A stretch of 64,000 nt of DNA from Pictodentalium vernedei. Lineage: Eukaryota > Mollusca > Scaphopoda > Dentaliida > Dentaliidae. The notes under the pieces were generated by a model, which saw only the letters and a program-made list of their open reading frames with translations, ran no database searches and was not told the DNA's origin. Every line of letters starts with the position of its first letter. Positions within the stretch are counted from its first letter, which is position 1. The translations under genes and the position numbers were made by a program. The DNA is taken from assembly GCA_031216915.1 (NCBI GenBank), contig CM062294.1, positions 31,201,128 through 31,265,127 on the forward strand, given 5' to 3'. Of the stretch, positions 47,903 through 57,664 are shown piece by piece.

Positions 47903-48982
47903 TTATGAGAATAAAGTTTTGTTTCTACCCTCGAAGATGAATTTCCACAAGTCTAAAGACTGAGTAATATGCATAGCTATAAGGCTGCATGGTTTCTTTG
48001 AATTATTGTAACACTTTAAAGCTTTTTGTTGGTTAAGCGCTATACTCTTTTCTAGCCCAAGTCCAACATATTTGACGTTGTTGATTCTTGAAGGCAACAA
48101 TCCAAATAAGTAGAAATCATCTACCCAAAAGAAGGGTGTAGTATACGCAGCACTATACAGTCTTGGGATTAGATCTCCCGAGAGAAACACCGCCATTCCA
48201 CTACAGTATGGGGCAGGAAATGTCTCCCTATTGGGGTAGAAATCCTTGCTAACAAACCATTTACTTTTCCTATCTCTTATTATAGGCATTGTTTCATTAA
48301 GAATGTGATTACATGTAAGTTGCGACTTCTTATTCAAAAGATTCAGTTCAAACGTTTTGTATAAGTTCAGTATGACGTCATCATCTATTTTTGCCACAAC
48401 ACTAACATTTTTACAAAATTCTGAGATCCATCGAAGTCCCATCACTCCTTTGTTAGTAAGATTCCGATAAGTATCCAAAAAATCTCCTTCTACAATGTCG
48501 TGGTGCATGTTGAATTCCTCATTGATGAGACGCTGTATATGCTCACTTGCGGGTTTTCCTAAAAGAAATACAAGTCTTATTTGATATGGCTTGTAGAGTG
48601 TGTGATTTGCCCATCCATGGCGCATGCGCTCTCGCCTTGAGAAATGAGTAGTGGAAGAATGTACCATTAACAAATAGTCCACTCTTTTGTTGGAAGGACA
48701 AATGTTCGGGTTATTGATAATGTATTCACCGGTAAGTGTTAATGGATACCTGTTATTTGAACCATTATGTCTTTTCAAATTTTTGTCGATCACTAGAAAG
48801 TTGGTTTGTTGAGTCGATTTGTTCAAAAAACTTCTTTCAAATTGGTCCTGGTTGAAATATGCCGTTTCTTTACTTCCTGAAGATACCAAGTTGGAAAAAT
48901 TTATATTTGATAGAATCACCAATGAACATACCGCAAGCACAACACACTTGAGTAATCGCATATATGCTTTACTGTGCCACAT
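47903..48982 (-). CDS. Beta-1,3-galactosyltransferase-like protein (GT31 family)
   Basis: Type II membrane glycosyltransferase expected in the Golgi, adding galactose or N-acetylglucosamine from a UDP-sugar in beta-1,3 linkage; the acceptor cannot be predicted. With the start chosen here (359 residues): short cytoplasmic end, signal anchor at about 10-24 (LLKCVVLAVCSLVIL), stem to about 100, then a GT31 domain. Family landmarks: RRERMRHGW (116-124), EGDF (165-168), NLTNK (174-178), the metal-binding DxD in KIDDD (198-202), FPAPYCSG (255-262), and WVDDFYLFG (286-294) where most relatives have an EDVYxG-like motif. Eight N-glycosylation sequons. An in-frame ATG lies 8 codons upstream (49006), but TTTTTTCCATTTCAG just before 48988 looks like a splice acceptor, so the coding exon probably starts there. 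Length is normal and the frame intact. Confidence 0.85.
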   Translation of the reverse strand: MWHSKAYMRLLKCVVLAVCSLVILSNINFSNLVSSGSKETAYFNQDQFERSFLNKSTQQTNFLVIDKNLKRHNGSNNRYPLTLTGEYIINNPNICPSNKRVDYLLMVHSSTTHFSRRERMRHGWANHTLYKPYQIRLVFLLGKPASEHIQRLINEEFNMHHDIVEGDFLDTYRNLTNKGVMGLRWISEFCKNVSVVAKIDDDVILNLYKTFELNLLNKKSQLTCNHILNETMPIIRDRKSKWFVSKDFYPNRETFPAPYCSGMAVFLSGDLIPRLYSAAYTTPFFWVDDFYLFGLLPSRINNVKYVGLGLEKSIALNQQKALKCYNNSKKPCSLIAMHITQSLDLWKFIFEGRNKTLFS

Positions 48983-48988
48983 CTCTAG

Positions 48989-49003
48989 CTGAAATGGAAA
49001 AAA
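48989..49003 (-). promoter_or_regulatory. Candidate 3' splice site upstream of the GT31 start
   Basis: Minus strand reads TTTTTTCCATTTCAG, a pyrimidine tract plus CAG, six bases before the ATG at 48982. It implies an upstream 5'UTR exon. The donor was not located. Confidence 0.5.
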
Positions 49004-49187
49004 CATATCCCTGTTGTTTCATTAATAGTGTGCGCCATTAATATATTTCACCTCAGGGTTTCGTCCACCAAACGTTCATCAAGCAAGTGGCGGCTTCCTG
49101 TAGAACAAACAAAGCAGCACGATTATCTTAAAATTAAAGTAAAGCATATTAGAATTAACTATTGACAAGCCTGGAAATATGCAATTT

Positions 49188-49372
49188 GCAGAATGAGGTC
49201 CCCAGAGGGAGCATTTGCTGATGCGATCCCACACAGTGAGCCAATTTATCCTCTTTCTGTTTAGGCTTGAAATCTTGATTCAGATTACGGTTCAGTGAGG
49301 GTAAATTTAGTGACGCTTCCCTCCTCTGCAGCGTAGCGTCACCAAATTTACCCTCTGGGGACCTCATTCTGC
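49188..49372. mobile_element. Nested inverted-repeat element
   Basis: GCAGAATGAGGTCCCCAGAGGG at 49188-49209 is perfectly reverse-complemented at 49351-49372 (22 of 22). Inside, GTAAATTTAGTGACGCT pairs with GTAGCGTCACCAAATTTAC. An unsupported ORF crosses it. Probably a foldback or MITE remnant. Confidence 0.55.
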
Positions 49373-49438
49373 AGAGGACAGCTTGCTCATTTCGAGGCTT
49401 GCCTATTTGCATTTTATTCATTGATAATGAAAAGGGGT

Positions 49439-50035
49439 TGTGGTAGCTCGAAGTGGTTTGAACTTTAAACAGATGGGTCGACGGTTCGATCCTGACTAGT
49501 GTTAACGGCGCTGTGTCCTTAGGCAAAACAATTAATCCCGGTTACCTACGGGGGCACGGTGGCGCTGTGTACCAAAGCGTACTTAACCCTTTACCTAACA
49601 TGAAAAGCAGACGACACTTGCAAAAAAAATTCTTGAATAACTAATTTTTTTCATTTTTTGTCTCAAAAACATAGGTTATGACCCCTCGTTGGAACGAGCT
49701 CGACGAGCTCGTTCCAACGAGGGGTCATAACCTATGTTTTTGAGACAAAAAATGAAAATATTTTTAAAATTAATTGGCGATTTTTTGAGAATAGCGCTGG
49801 CCGGTTTTGGCCGTTACGTTGGGTAAAGGGTTAACGCCAATGGTGCGCTTGCATTTAACCGTTGCTTCCTCTCCTTGTGCGGAGTTAATAAGTTGAGGAG
49901 TCCGACAGTTGCTCGCCACTGCTCAGTTGTTCTCTCCAGAGAACTTCGGCTTCGTTCACTAGTAAACTTCCCCGACACGATGTGACCCCGTCTGTTGAAG
50001 AGCCGATAACTCTCATTAACCAAACAAACAAATTA
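49439..50035 (+). mobile_element. Old tRNA-type SINE split by a MITE
   Basis: Head with B-box-like GGTTCGATCCTG, then body GCTGTGTCCTTAGGCAAAAC and GGGGGCACGGTGGCGCTGTG up to AAAGCGTAC. It is interrupted by the TTAA MITE at 49587-49830 and resumes with the distal body (GAGTCCGACAGTTGCTCGCC, GTTCTCTCCAGAG). The A-rich tail is decayed (CCAAACAAACAAAT). Confidence 0.7.
49587..49830 (+). mobile_element. piggyBac-type MITE with perfect 105-bp palindrome
   Basis: TTAA at 49583-49586 and 49831-49834. Ends are CCCTTTACCTAAC and GTTGGGTAAAGGG. The core 49651-49755 is a perfect palindrome: two 52-bp arms around a single A at 49703, central GAGCTCG/CGAGCTC. The subterminal regions differ from each other (AGCAGACGACACTTG left, GGCCGGTTTTGGCCG right). 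Inserted inside the SINE body at 49439-50035. No transposase. Confidence 0.85.
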
Positions 50036-50439
50036 CTGTGATATCATTTGAATGAAAAATATTAAAACGTACAGAATTTATGTATAAAGGTGTTTATAGC
50101 TCCATTCCCCGTGCAGCATCTTAGCACTCTCAGAGTACATTGGTACACACATCGCCGCATAATACTCAAATATTCCTTAGTGGTGAAACTGGTTATGACG
50201 CTTTGACGAATAACGCATCAGATACATGGGGAAGGACATTCCACAAATGAAGATGACGCCATCCTCATATCAAATAAGGATCACTTCCTTCAGATTCTAC
50301 TCTCGCAGATTTTGTGACGTCATCCATTGCTAATCACTCAACCTGTAGTGACGGACATAACCGACATGCTCTCTCCCCAGCTATCAGTCAAATCCTTTAA
50401 GGAATTCGACACTTTTATGACCTGGAATCAGTCTAGCCC
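50036..50439. other. Intergenic, nothing recognised
   Basis: No ORF, repeat or RNA gene that I can support lies between the split SINE and the next MITE. Confidence 0.4.
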
Positions 50440-50443
50440 TTAA

Positions 50444-50694
50444 CCCTTTATCTAACATGAAAAGCAGACGACACTTGCAAAAAAGATTCTTGAATAAATA
50501 ATTTTTTAAAATTGTTTTGTCTCAAAAACACAGGTTATGGCCCCTCATTTGAACGGGCTCCACGAGCTCGTTCCAATGAGGGGTCATAACCTATTTTTTT
50601 TTAGACAAAAAGTGAAAAAAATAATGAAAATTAATTGGCGATTTTTTAGAATAGCGCTGTCCGGTTTTGGCCGTTACGTTAGGTCAGTCAAGGG
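50444..50694 (+). mobile_element. piggyBac-type MITE, subfamily 1
   Basis: TTAA at 50440-50443 and 50695-50698. Left end CCCTTTATCTAACATG; right end GTTAGGTCAGTCAAGGG, with a short insertion in the terminal motif. Same orientation as 49587. The palindromic core (GGTTATGGCCCCTCAT to ATGAGGGGTCATAACC) is imperfect, so this copy is older. Confidence 0.8.
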
Positions 50695-51182
50695 TTAAAT
50701 AGTCCATCGACTATTCTTTAGATTCAATCGTCAGGGCGACCATGGTTCCACTCAGTTTGAGAATATTTTAATTGCCCAGTCCTTGCATCTCGAGACATTT
50801 ATCGATGTCTCACTATTCATAGTAGTGTGTTATAACGACATTATTTCGATGGTATCGGACCCTCGAGGCCGACCCGGGTATTCTTGCGAGAGAAATTTTT
50901 TTTCCGGGCTGTGAAGACACAAAATCTTTGCATGTGAGGTATTTGCTGAGTGGGCAATAACTAAAGAATTTTATTGGAGCAGAGTCCTTGGAGCCGATCA
51001 TGATTCGTCCCCGCGGGAGGAAATTCCGATTTTCAGACCTGAAAAGAAGCAAAATTCGCGCATCTGATATCGACGTCCAGAGTAATGTGTAATTTTCAGG
51101 ACCGAAAAGACGCCCAATTGTAGCAGCAGAGCAACCCCCCCCCCACGCCCCCCTGCCCCCCCCCCACACACACACACCGCCA

Positions 51183-52285
51183 GGGACGTGACTAGAGGTT
51201 TCCGATTGGGGAGGATAGTGAATTTCTAACTAGGGAGAGGGACCGGGGGAACCCTCCCCGGTCCCTCCCCATAGTTCAAAATTCACTACCGAGAAAAAAA
51301 TTGAAAATGAAGTCATGAAAGGGGACATAATGATTCTAGTGGGGAGCACGGTGGCTCAGTAGGTAGAGATGCAGGCTGCAAGCCGAGAGGTCCTCGGTTC
51401 GAATCCCACCTGCGGCAACCGCGTTGTGTCCTTGGGCAAGACACTTCATCTCCATTGCCCGCGTGGGGGCACGGTGGCGTTGTGTACTAAGGCGTAGTGC
51501 ATGTCGATGGTACACTTGTCTTCAACCAATGCTAACCCTGCTTGTGTGAAGTTAGTATGTTGGGGAGCTGGCAGTTGCTCGCCGTTGCTCGGTGGTTCTC
51601 TCCGGGTACTCCGGCTTCCTCCACCCGTAAAACTGTCAGGGTCATGATTAGCCATTGTGCATAAATATGTGACCTTAAACATCAATAAATAAATAAATAA
51701 ATAAATAATGATTCTAGTAACTAAAATGCCAATACATTTATGATAGAATTATCAGGTTATTATTATTTGGTATTATTCTGGGATTTGAATATGTGCCAAA
51801 CAAATGCTCAAGCTGAGAACGTCAAGCAATTCACAATGTCCTTATTTTAAATGAGATCTTTTGCAGGAATGATCAGTTTTCGATGTTTCATCATTTTGTA
51901 ACTGTGAATGATGGAATTAACTCAGGATAACGATTTTACATGATGTGATTTTCTTGAAGTGCATTTCGAAGATTTTTTTTTATTACGATAAGTAAACGTA
52001 CTATAGAAATTTCGTACCGATTGACATCATACATACTTATGAAGCTCGAATTTGCGTACACTGTAGTAATAAAAAGTAACATTTAGAATTTTTGCCGATT
52101 TGAAACCGAGTTGGAATTTTGGGAAGTATCAAAAAGCTCTAAAATCCAGATAGGTGGACTTTCCAACTACTCATGACTTGCCCTCAGAATTTCCAACTAC
52201 AGGAAGTTTTTGTCCAGGAATGTGGTGGGGTGACATCCCCCCACCGACCCTCCCCCCCACTTCCACCCCCGGTCGCCACGTCTCA
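51183..52285. mobile_element. Unclassified repeat element, copy 1 (contains a SINE)
   Basis: Paralogous with 57911-58630 along its whole length: GGACGTGACTAGAGGTTTCC start, a GGGACCGGGGG / CCCGGTCCC hairpin at 51238-51272, GATAGAATTATCAGGTTATT interior, and a GTCCAGGAAT end. End motifs GACGTG(A/G)C and GCCACGTC are inverse of each other, suggesting a TIR element of about 0.73 kb without the SINE. No ORF. Confidence 0.6.
51341..51706 (+). mobile_element. tRNA-type SINE, full length
   Basis: Target duplication AATGATTCTAGT at 51329-51340 and 51707-51718 (12 of 12). Head: GGTGGCTCAGTAGGTAGAGA (A box) and GGTTCGAATCC (B box). Body: TTGTGTCCTTGGGCAAGACA and GGGGGCACGGTGG. Distal GTTGCTCGGTGGTTCTCTCC and tail (AAAT)n. 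The paralogous site at about 58070 lacks the SINE. Confidence 0.92.
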
Positions 52286-52378
52286 GCCCACTGCTTCCGG
52301 CGCCCTTGAACTCGTTTGTATTTGAAGAGAAGAAGAGCGCTAAACATATTCTGCAGCCCATTATAGGGATATGTTTAA

Positions 52379-52611
52379 CCCTTTACCCAACGTAACGGCC
52401 AAAACCGGCCAGCGCTATTCTCAAAAATCGCCAATTAATTTTCATTTTTTGTCTAAAAAACATAGGTTATGACCCCTCGTTGGAACGAGCTCTTCGAGCT
52501 CGTTCCAACGAAGGGTCATAACCTATGTTTTTGAGACAAAAAAATGAAAAAAATTAGTTATTCAAGAATTTTTTTTGCAAGTGTCGTCTGCTTTTCATGT
52601 TAGGTAAAGGG
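52379..52611 (-). mobile_element. piggyBac-type MITE, subfamily 1, reversed
   Basis: TTAA at 52375-52378 and 52612-52615. Left CCCTTTACCCAACGTAACGG; right AGCAGACGACACTTGC complement ending TAGGTAAAGGG, so it is inverted relative to 49587. The core is a near-perfect palindrome around GAGCTCTTCGAGCTC. Confidence 0.85.
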
Positions 52612-52702
52612 TTAAATCGTTATTGATCACCCTTTATCTTTCTTTGTTCGTTATATCATCCATATTTCAAAAACCATTATCTGATAGCCCTTCTGCATTA
52701 CT

Positions 52703-53074
52703 ACTTCTCGTCAGATCACCGAAGTTAAGCAACGTCGAGTCCGGTTAGTCCTCGGATGGGTGACCGTCTGAGTGATCGATTCGGACTCCCGCGTTGTGTC
52801 CTTGCGCAAGGCACTTAACCCCATTGTCCACGTGGGGGCAAGATGACGCCGTGTGCTGGGGTGTATACTGCACGTCGATGATGCGCATGTCTTCAACCAA
52901 TCTAACCCCGCATGTGCTGCAGTGCGGATTTACGATGTTGGGGAGCTGGCAGCTGCTCGTCGTTGCTCGGTGGGTCTCTCCGGGTACTCTGGCTTCCTCC
53001 ACTCGTAAAACTGTCACAGTCATGATTAGCCATTGTGCATAAGTATGTGACCTTAAACACCAATAAATAATAAT
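52703..53074 (+). mobile_element. 5S rRNA-headed SINE, second copy
   Basis: 5S-like head at about 52711-52780 (TCAGATCACCGAAGTTAAGC, GGATGGGTGACCGTCTGAG), then the shared body (TGTCCTTGCGCAAGGCACTT) and tail CCTTAAACACCAATAAATAA. The 5' end is slightly truncated compared with 39638. No clear target duplication. Confidence 0.8.
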
Positions 53075-53212
53075 ACCTACTACTACCTATGTGTCGGCGA
53101 AAGAGTGGGGCTACCTCTCACATTTTTAGATCATATATTTCGCTTTCCTCCCCGTTTTGATGAGTAGAAAATTAGCCATGCGGGTTTCTAATGGTCAGAT
53201 ATTGTTTATTTA

Positions 53213-53365
53213 ACCATTTGCCTAGTTCGTATAGCAGCCACTAAGTCTTGCCAAAGAAAATTCGGGAAAATTCTCTTTTTTTCTCTGAAAACATTGCTTT
53301 CGACCCTCGCTGGAATGAGTTCGTTGAGCATGTTCCACTGAGAGTACATAAGCGATATCCTCCCC
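53213..53365. mobile_element. Degenerate MITE, subfamily 1
   Basis: TTAACCATTTGCCTAG start and a core with TCGACCCTCGCTGGAATGAG then CGTTGAGCATGTTCCACTGAG, a decayed version of the GACCCCTCGTTGGAACGAG palindrome. The right end is lost. Confidence 0.45.
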
Positions 53366-53454
53366 ACCGTTGCACTCACACTTTGATATAAGTTCCACCG
53401 CCGCCGCGACAGCTGCTACTACTACTACCCCTGTTCACCCCCCCCCCCCCCCCA

Positions 53455-53572
53455 CATTGCCCACGTGGGGGCACGGTGACGCTGTATACTGCACGTCGAT
53501 GGTGCACCTGTCTTCAACGAATGCTAACCCTGCTTGTGTGGAGTTTGTATGTTGGGGAGCTGATAAATCCTC
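53455..53572 (+). mobile_element. SINE body fragment
   Basis: Starts ATTGCCCACGTGGGGGCACG and runs through TGTATGTTGGGGAGCTG. Head and tail are missing. A poly(C) run precedes it. Confidence 0.65.
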
Positions 53573-54543
53573 GCAATAACACCATCATGTTTTCTTATTT
53601 TGAAAAGATTACAAAAACAGTCCAATCATATTATGTCAATATACTGAAGTTATTAATATCGTATTGTTTTTGGCTGTAATGTAAAACCATTCATTTCTTT
53701 AATTTAATACTGAACGTTCCTATACTTAAATGTTCAAGGTTCGTACATTATATTGTCAACAATACCCCTACGTTTTGCAAACTAACCTCCTACTTGCAAC
53801 TTCTCTTCCATACCATTTAAACCAGACTGCTGTACACCAGGATCCCACTATATTTACTAACACCAAGCGAATCGTCTGATCTTATATGGTGTGTCCAACA
53901 GTACTGCTTCGTATGTGACGCAGTTTTACAGACGAACATCAGAACTATAAGAATCGGCGCTGAAACGCTCAAGATTGTAGACAGCTCTATAAACATGTCA
54001 ATCCACAAGGACCTTGCCCCCACCCTTTGTACTGTATATATAATGACTCAATCAAACCAAATTTATAAATTTATCAACCCTCGCGGTCACCGACCTTACT
54101 CATCAATTTATCAGCATCTCCCAGCAACTGTCAGAAGGGGCTCCACCTTCTTGCACTATACACATACTGGCGAGTTCAAGTGTTTATAAATAACACATAT
54201 ATATTTCGGCTTAAAGCATAAAATATTACTTTTTGTTGTCCGTGTTCCGCATATCCCTGCTCCGTGTTCCCCAATTATAAGCTTTCTTTTCACCTGTCGT
54301 TCCCGATTGCAAAAATGAGGGACCCTACCATTTTGTTTTTCGTGTGTTCTCCTGACACATGGGTGTGGCATTGGACATTGGCATTTGACGAAAACGCGGT
54401 GGTTATATCAAGGAGTAAGTGCGTATAGGGTATCATTCATCTGTGTACATACGAGAAAAGAAAAATAGTCAAAACATGGCTAAATTAAGTGAATTATTTT
54501 GAAACAGATAATTCATTTAAATACTATGATTTAACTAAAGCAT
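53573..54543. other. Intergenic, nothing recognised
   Basis: AT-rich sequence. ORFs on both strands are under 75 residues, overlap each other and show no recognisable domain. Confidence 0.35.
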
Positions 54544-54900
54544 GTGGGGGCGCGGTGGCTCAGTAGGTAGAGGCGCAGGCTGCAAGTCGATGGGCCCTCG
54601 GTTCGAATCCAACCTGCGGCAACCGCGTTATGTCCTTGGGCAAGACACTTCACCCCCACTGCCCATGTGGGGCACGTTGGCGTTGTGTACTAAGGCGTAA
54701 TGCACGTCGATGACACTTGTCTTCAACCAATGCTAACCCTGCATGTGTGGAGTTGGTTTGTTGGGGAGCTGACAGTTGCTCGCCGTTGCTCGGTGGTTCT
54801 CTCCGGGTACACTGTCTTCCACCACCCGTAAAACTGCCGTGGTCATGATTAACCATTGTGCAGAAAAATGTGACCTTAAACACCAATAAATAAATAAATA
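54544..54900 (+). mobile_element. tRNA-type SINE, full length
   Basis: Head GGTGGCTCAGTAGGTAGAGG and GGTTCGAATCC, body TGTCCTTGGGCAAGACACTT and GGGGCACGTTGGCG, tail AATAAATAAATA. Same subfamily as 51341. No convincing target duplication. Confidence 0.85.
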
Positions 54901-55206
54901 CTACCAGTACGACTTCCAAATGTTAGTAAATTCCATATCAAATATGGATTGCTCGCTGAGTGTTTACTATTATATTTGACATTCTTCATAAAAGATTATT
55001 TTAGGGGAAACATTACTTAAATTAGTTTTTTTCTGATATATTCCTAAAGGGTGATGCGAAAATGTCATTAAATTTGATGCTTTCATCATGGATTCGGGTA
55101 ACACTCCTTACTCTCACAAGAAAGGTACAGTTTCGTCCCGTGATGATTGCATGAGTTCTGAGAGAATATAATTTATATTTGTAGATCCTTCCAACAAATA
55201 TTTAAC

Positions 55207-55277
55207 TGGTAGAGTGCTAAATTATTTTTCTCATAAACATTTATTCAGGGGCCTTTGCCTTGTTACAATTTATGGGA
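55207..55277. mobile_element. TTAA MITE, CTGGTAGAGTGCT family, one end only
   Basis: TTTAACTGGTAGAGTGCTAA followed by GCCTTGTTACAATTTATGGG, matching one half of 57096-57324. The other half is absent. Confidence 0.55.
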
Positions 55278-55317
55278 GGGTGAACACCGATAAATGGAAA
55301 CTCGCGAAACATCCAAC

Positions 55318-55590
55318 CTTGATAATGATAATGATATTTATATTTCCGGCATACATACAATGCACAATACAAAATATAGCTATAAGTATGATACAGACAA
55401 TGGAATATAGATTATAATAATGCGATTAAGATAGACATATATACCGGAGGAAGTAGACACAGCCAGATTGGCTGTCTACCTGTCATCCCCCATGATATAT
55501 ATCCTGCTTCACGTTGTACCAAACCTCCAGTTGTGGACTACGCACAAAAGGGGACTCCCCTTTTTGAATACAGAAGAATAAATGTCACCA
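55318..55590 (-). mobile_element. Possible LINE 3' remnant and short hairpin
   Basis: Starts with GATAATGATAATGATATTTA, similar in style to the GATAA-repeat tail of the LINE at 60444. Includes a small hairpin GTAGACAGCCA-type (55455-55478). No coding remains. Tentative. Confidence 0.25.
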
Positions 55591-56044
55591 CACACTAAAA
55601 ACTAAAGTGTTAAAACTGACACTTTCAAGGTGTTAAACCCATTCTAACTCTTAGGGTTTGATTTTAACACTCAAAGTGCAATGCTTTAAGCACTTAGACA
55701 TTACAATCGTCAGACATCTGAAACGTGAATGGATGGCACTTCCCATGTGTCTAGCATCGGTGGTTCTTCCAGAATCGTCCATAATTTGATTTGCGCTTGG
55801 TGGGTACATAATTAAAAGGACACAACGCAGATGACGCGGATCAGGCTCGAGAGTTCGAGCCTGGTCCGCGTCATCTGCGTTGTTTCATTTTAAGTGTCGC
55901 GACATTACACTTGTCAAGTGGTATTATTGTCAACACCTGTCAAGTTCTGGGATATCTACACTTGAACAAAGTGCTAGTTCAGCACTTAGTAAGTGTTAAA
56001 TACAACACTTCAAGTGTAGTTTTTAACATTTTAGTTTTAGCGTG
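55591..56044. mobile_element. MITE with CAC(A/G)CTAAAA ends and internal hairpin
   Basis: Imperfect inverted ends of about 26 bp: CACACTAAAAACTAAAGTG at left, and CACGCTAAAACTAAAATG when the right end is read in reverse. Internal AAGTGTTAAA-type motifs repeat in both directions. Near the centre, 55822-55850 pairs with 55855-55883 (28 of 29, loop GAGT). The target duplication is unclear. Confidence 0.6.
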
Positions 56045-57091
56045 CAGCATGTAGATTCTACAGTATATAAACTGGGCACACATGTATGTCTTATGTATAA
56101 GGGTGTTTGGTGTTTTATATATGGATTTGTGAACCCGCAGCCCAAACACACACTATTGGTTTCTAAGTTTTCTAGAGGTTGACAGTTTGTACCAAAAAAT
56201 CGTGGACACTTTCAGGTTCAATTCATACAAAGCAGGGTCCATCGACAACCAGGGCGTCCAACATTGTTGTAATGGCATCGTCATCCATTGCACACAAGGC
56301 TGCGAAAATTGGGTTTACGCCCAGTTATCAATGTAACAGTCAGAACTTGTTCAAATTTTTCGTTGAAAAAAAACCCCATGAAAATGTTTATATTGCGTAT
56401 GTGTGTGACTATATTAGTCCCCGATTGACACACATTGCCAAACATGGCGTGTGTGCGGTGGTCGTAGTGGTGAGGGTGGTGATGGAATGGTAGAGGCTCT
56501 ATGCGTAGCATTCTGACTACATATCATGGATCCCTTCAAAATCCTTTTGAGCGTTCAAAGGAGGCTAATTCAACATAATCACCATTCGGGTGGCGCGACA
56601 GCGAATATATAAAAATGGCACACAATGGAGGAGCAAACAACCTATTCTATTGCAAAATGTGTCAAAATCCACCAAAAATGATTCGTTGTCTGCAACTGTG
56701 GATGTTGCCTTCACGTTAAGATCGGTTGAGCAGTCAGAAACAGAACGACAGACTGTGCAGGTTGTTTCATTGCAGAGTCGTATTGATCCAAACCTCGTTT
56801 TGTGCAAGGTGTTGTTTTTAAGAACAATTGACAACGAGGCGGGACCGTACGACACTTTACTGCTTGATCGAAATCCTCTACCAAATTAGGCTTATAGAAT
56901 GACTGCTTGCAATAAATCGATCGTTGTGAAATTGATCATATTCTCTTGAAAGGTTGTTGCACGGATGTCACCAAATCTCTGCACATTTCACATCAGGTGT
57001 ATTATACCAGCTACGCAGGAATTACTGATTTTATTTCATCATAATTATGTGCCTGTGGCCTTTTTCCTGGGAAGCTACTTCAGGGGAACTG
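56045..57091. other. Intergenic; overlapping ORFs not supported
   Basis: Plus-strand ORFs of 104 (56179-56493) and 99 codons (56590-56889) overlap minus-strand ORFs of similar length. No motifs, splice signals or initiation context distinguish any of them, so none is called. Confidence 0.35.
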
Positions 57092-57095
57092 TTAA

Positions 57096-57324
57096 CTGGT
57101 AGTGTGCTAAATTATTTTTGGTAATCAATGTTTGTTCACATGTCTTTGCCTTGTGGCAATCTATGGGAGAGTACCCTCTCCCATAAACTGTAACCAAATC
57201 CTAACAGACTAAATAATTTCACTTAAAAGATAATGTGAAACACATCCACTGAATATGAGGTCTTAAAGTTGTAGTACGTGTACTTATAATAAAGCCCAAA
57301 TATAGGCTTCCAGCACTCAACCAG
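57096..57324. mobile_element. TTAA MITE, CTGGTAGAGTGCT family, complete
   Basis: TTAA at 57092-57095 and 57325-57328. Ends are CTGGTAGTGTGCT and AGCACTCAACCAG. 229 bp, reversed relative to 46258. Contains the palindrome TATGGGAGAG / CTCTCCCATA around TACC. Confidence 0.75.
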
Positions 57325-57642
57325 TTAACAGCTGTATCTGAACAACTATAGCCTTTATTACACGCATGTTATTTGTAATCCCCATCTACAGCAACACTGA
57401 ACCATGCAGAAAATGAAAATCTGTTGCGCACATAGAACACATTGCAACTCAGCGGAATAGTAGCTGACTGTTGGTATATCGACATATCGACACTGCCATT
57501 CCACATAAAAAGCCTTTCGGTATACCGGGTCGATGCAATCAGATCCATTTCGCCTGTTTATCATTTTCACAAAATTTCATGCACCAATACGCGCTAGGCT
57601 GCATCATTTTTGGAACCCCAGGCGGGACCCGCAATAGGGGGC

Positions 57643-57664
57643 CCACCGGGAATTTTCCCGGTGG
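57643..57664. repeat. Short perfect palindrome
   Basis: CCACCGGGAA TT TTCCCGGTGG, 10-bp arms, in a GC-rich patch (GGCGGGACCCGCAATAGGGG) unlike the AT-rich surroundings. Possibly the end of an unidentified element. Confidence 0.5.

Noticed and set aside
49155..49526. 123-codon antisense ORF upstream of the GT31 gene
   Set aside because: It runs across a nested inverted repeat and into SINE sequence. No domain or initiation context.
51341..51420. tRNA gene (A and B boxes present)
   Set aside because: No complete cloverleaf acceptor stem. It continues into a SINE body, has an (AAAT)n tail and is flanked by a target duplication.
56179..56889. Two plus-strand ORFs of about 100 codons
   Set aside because: They overlap similar ORFs on the other strand. 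No conserved motif, no splice or poly(A) context.
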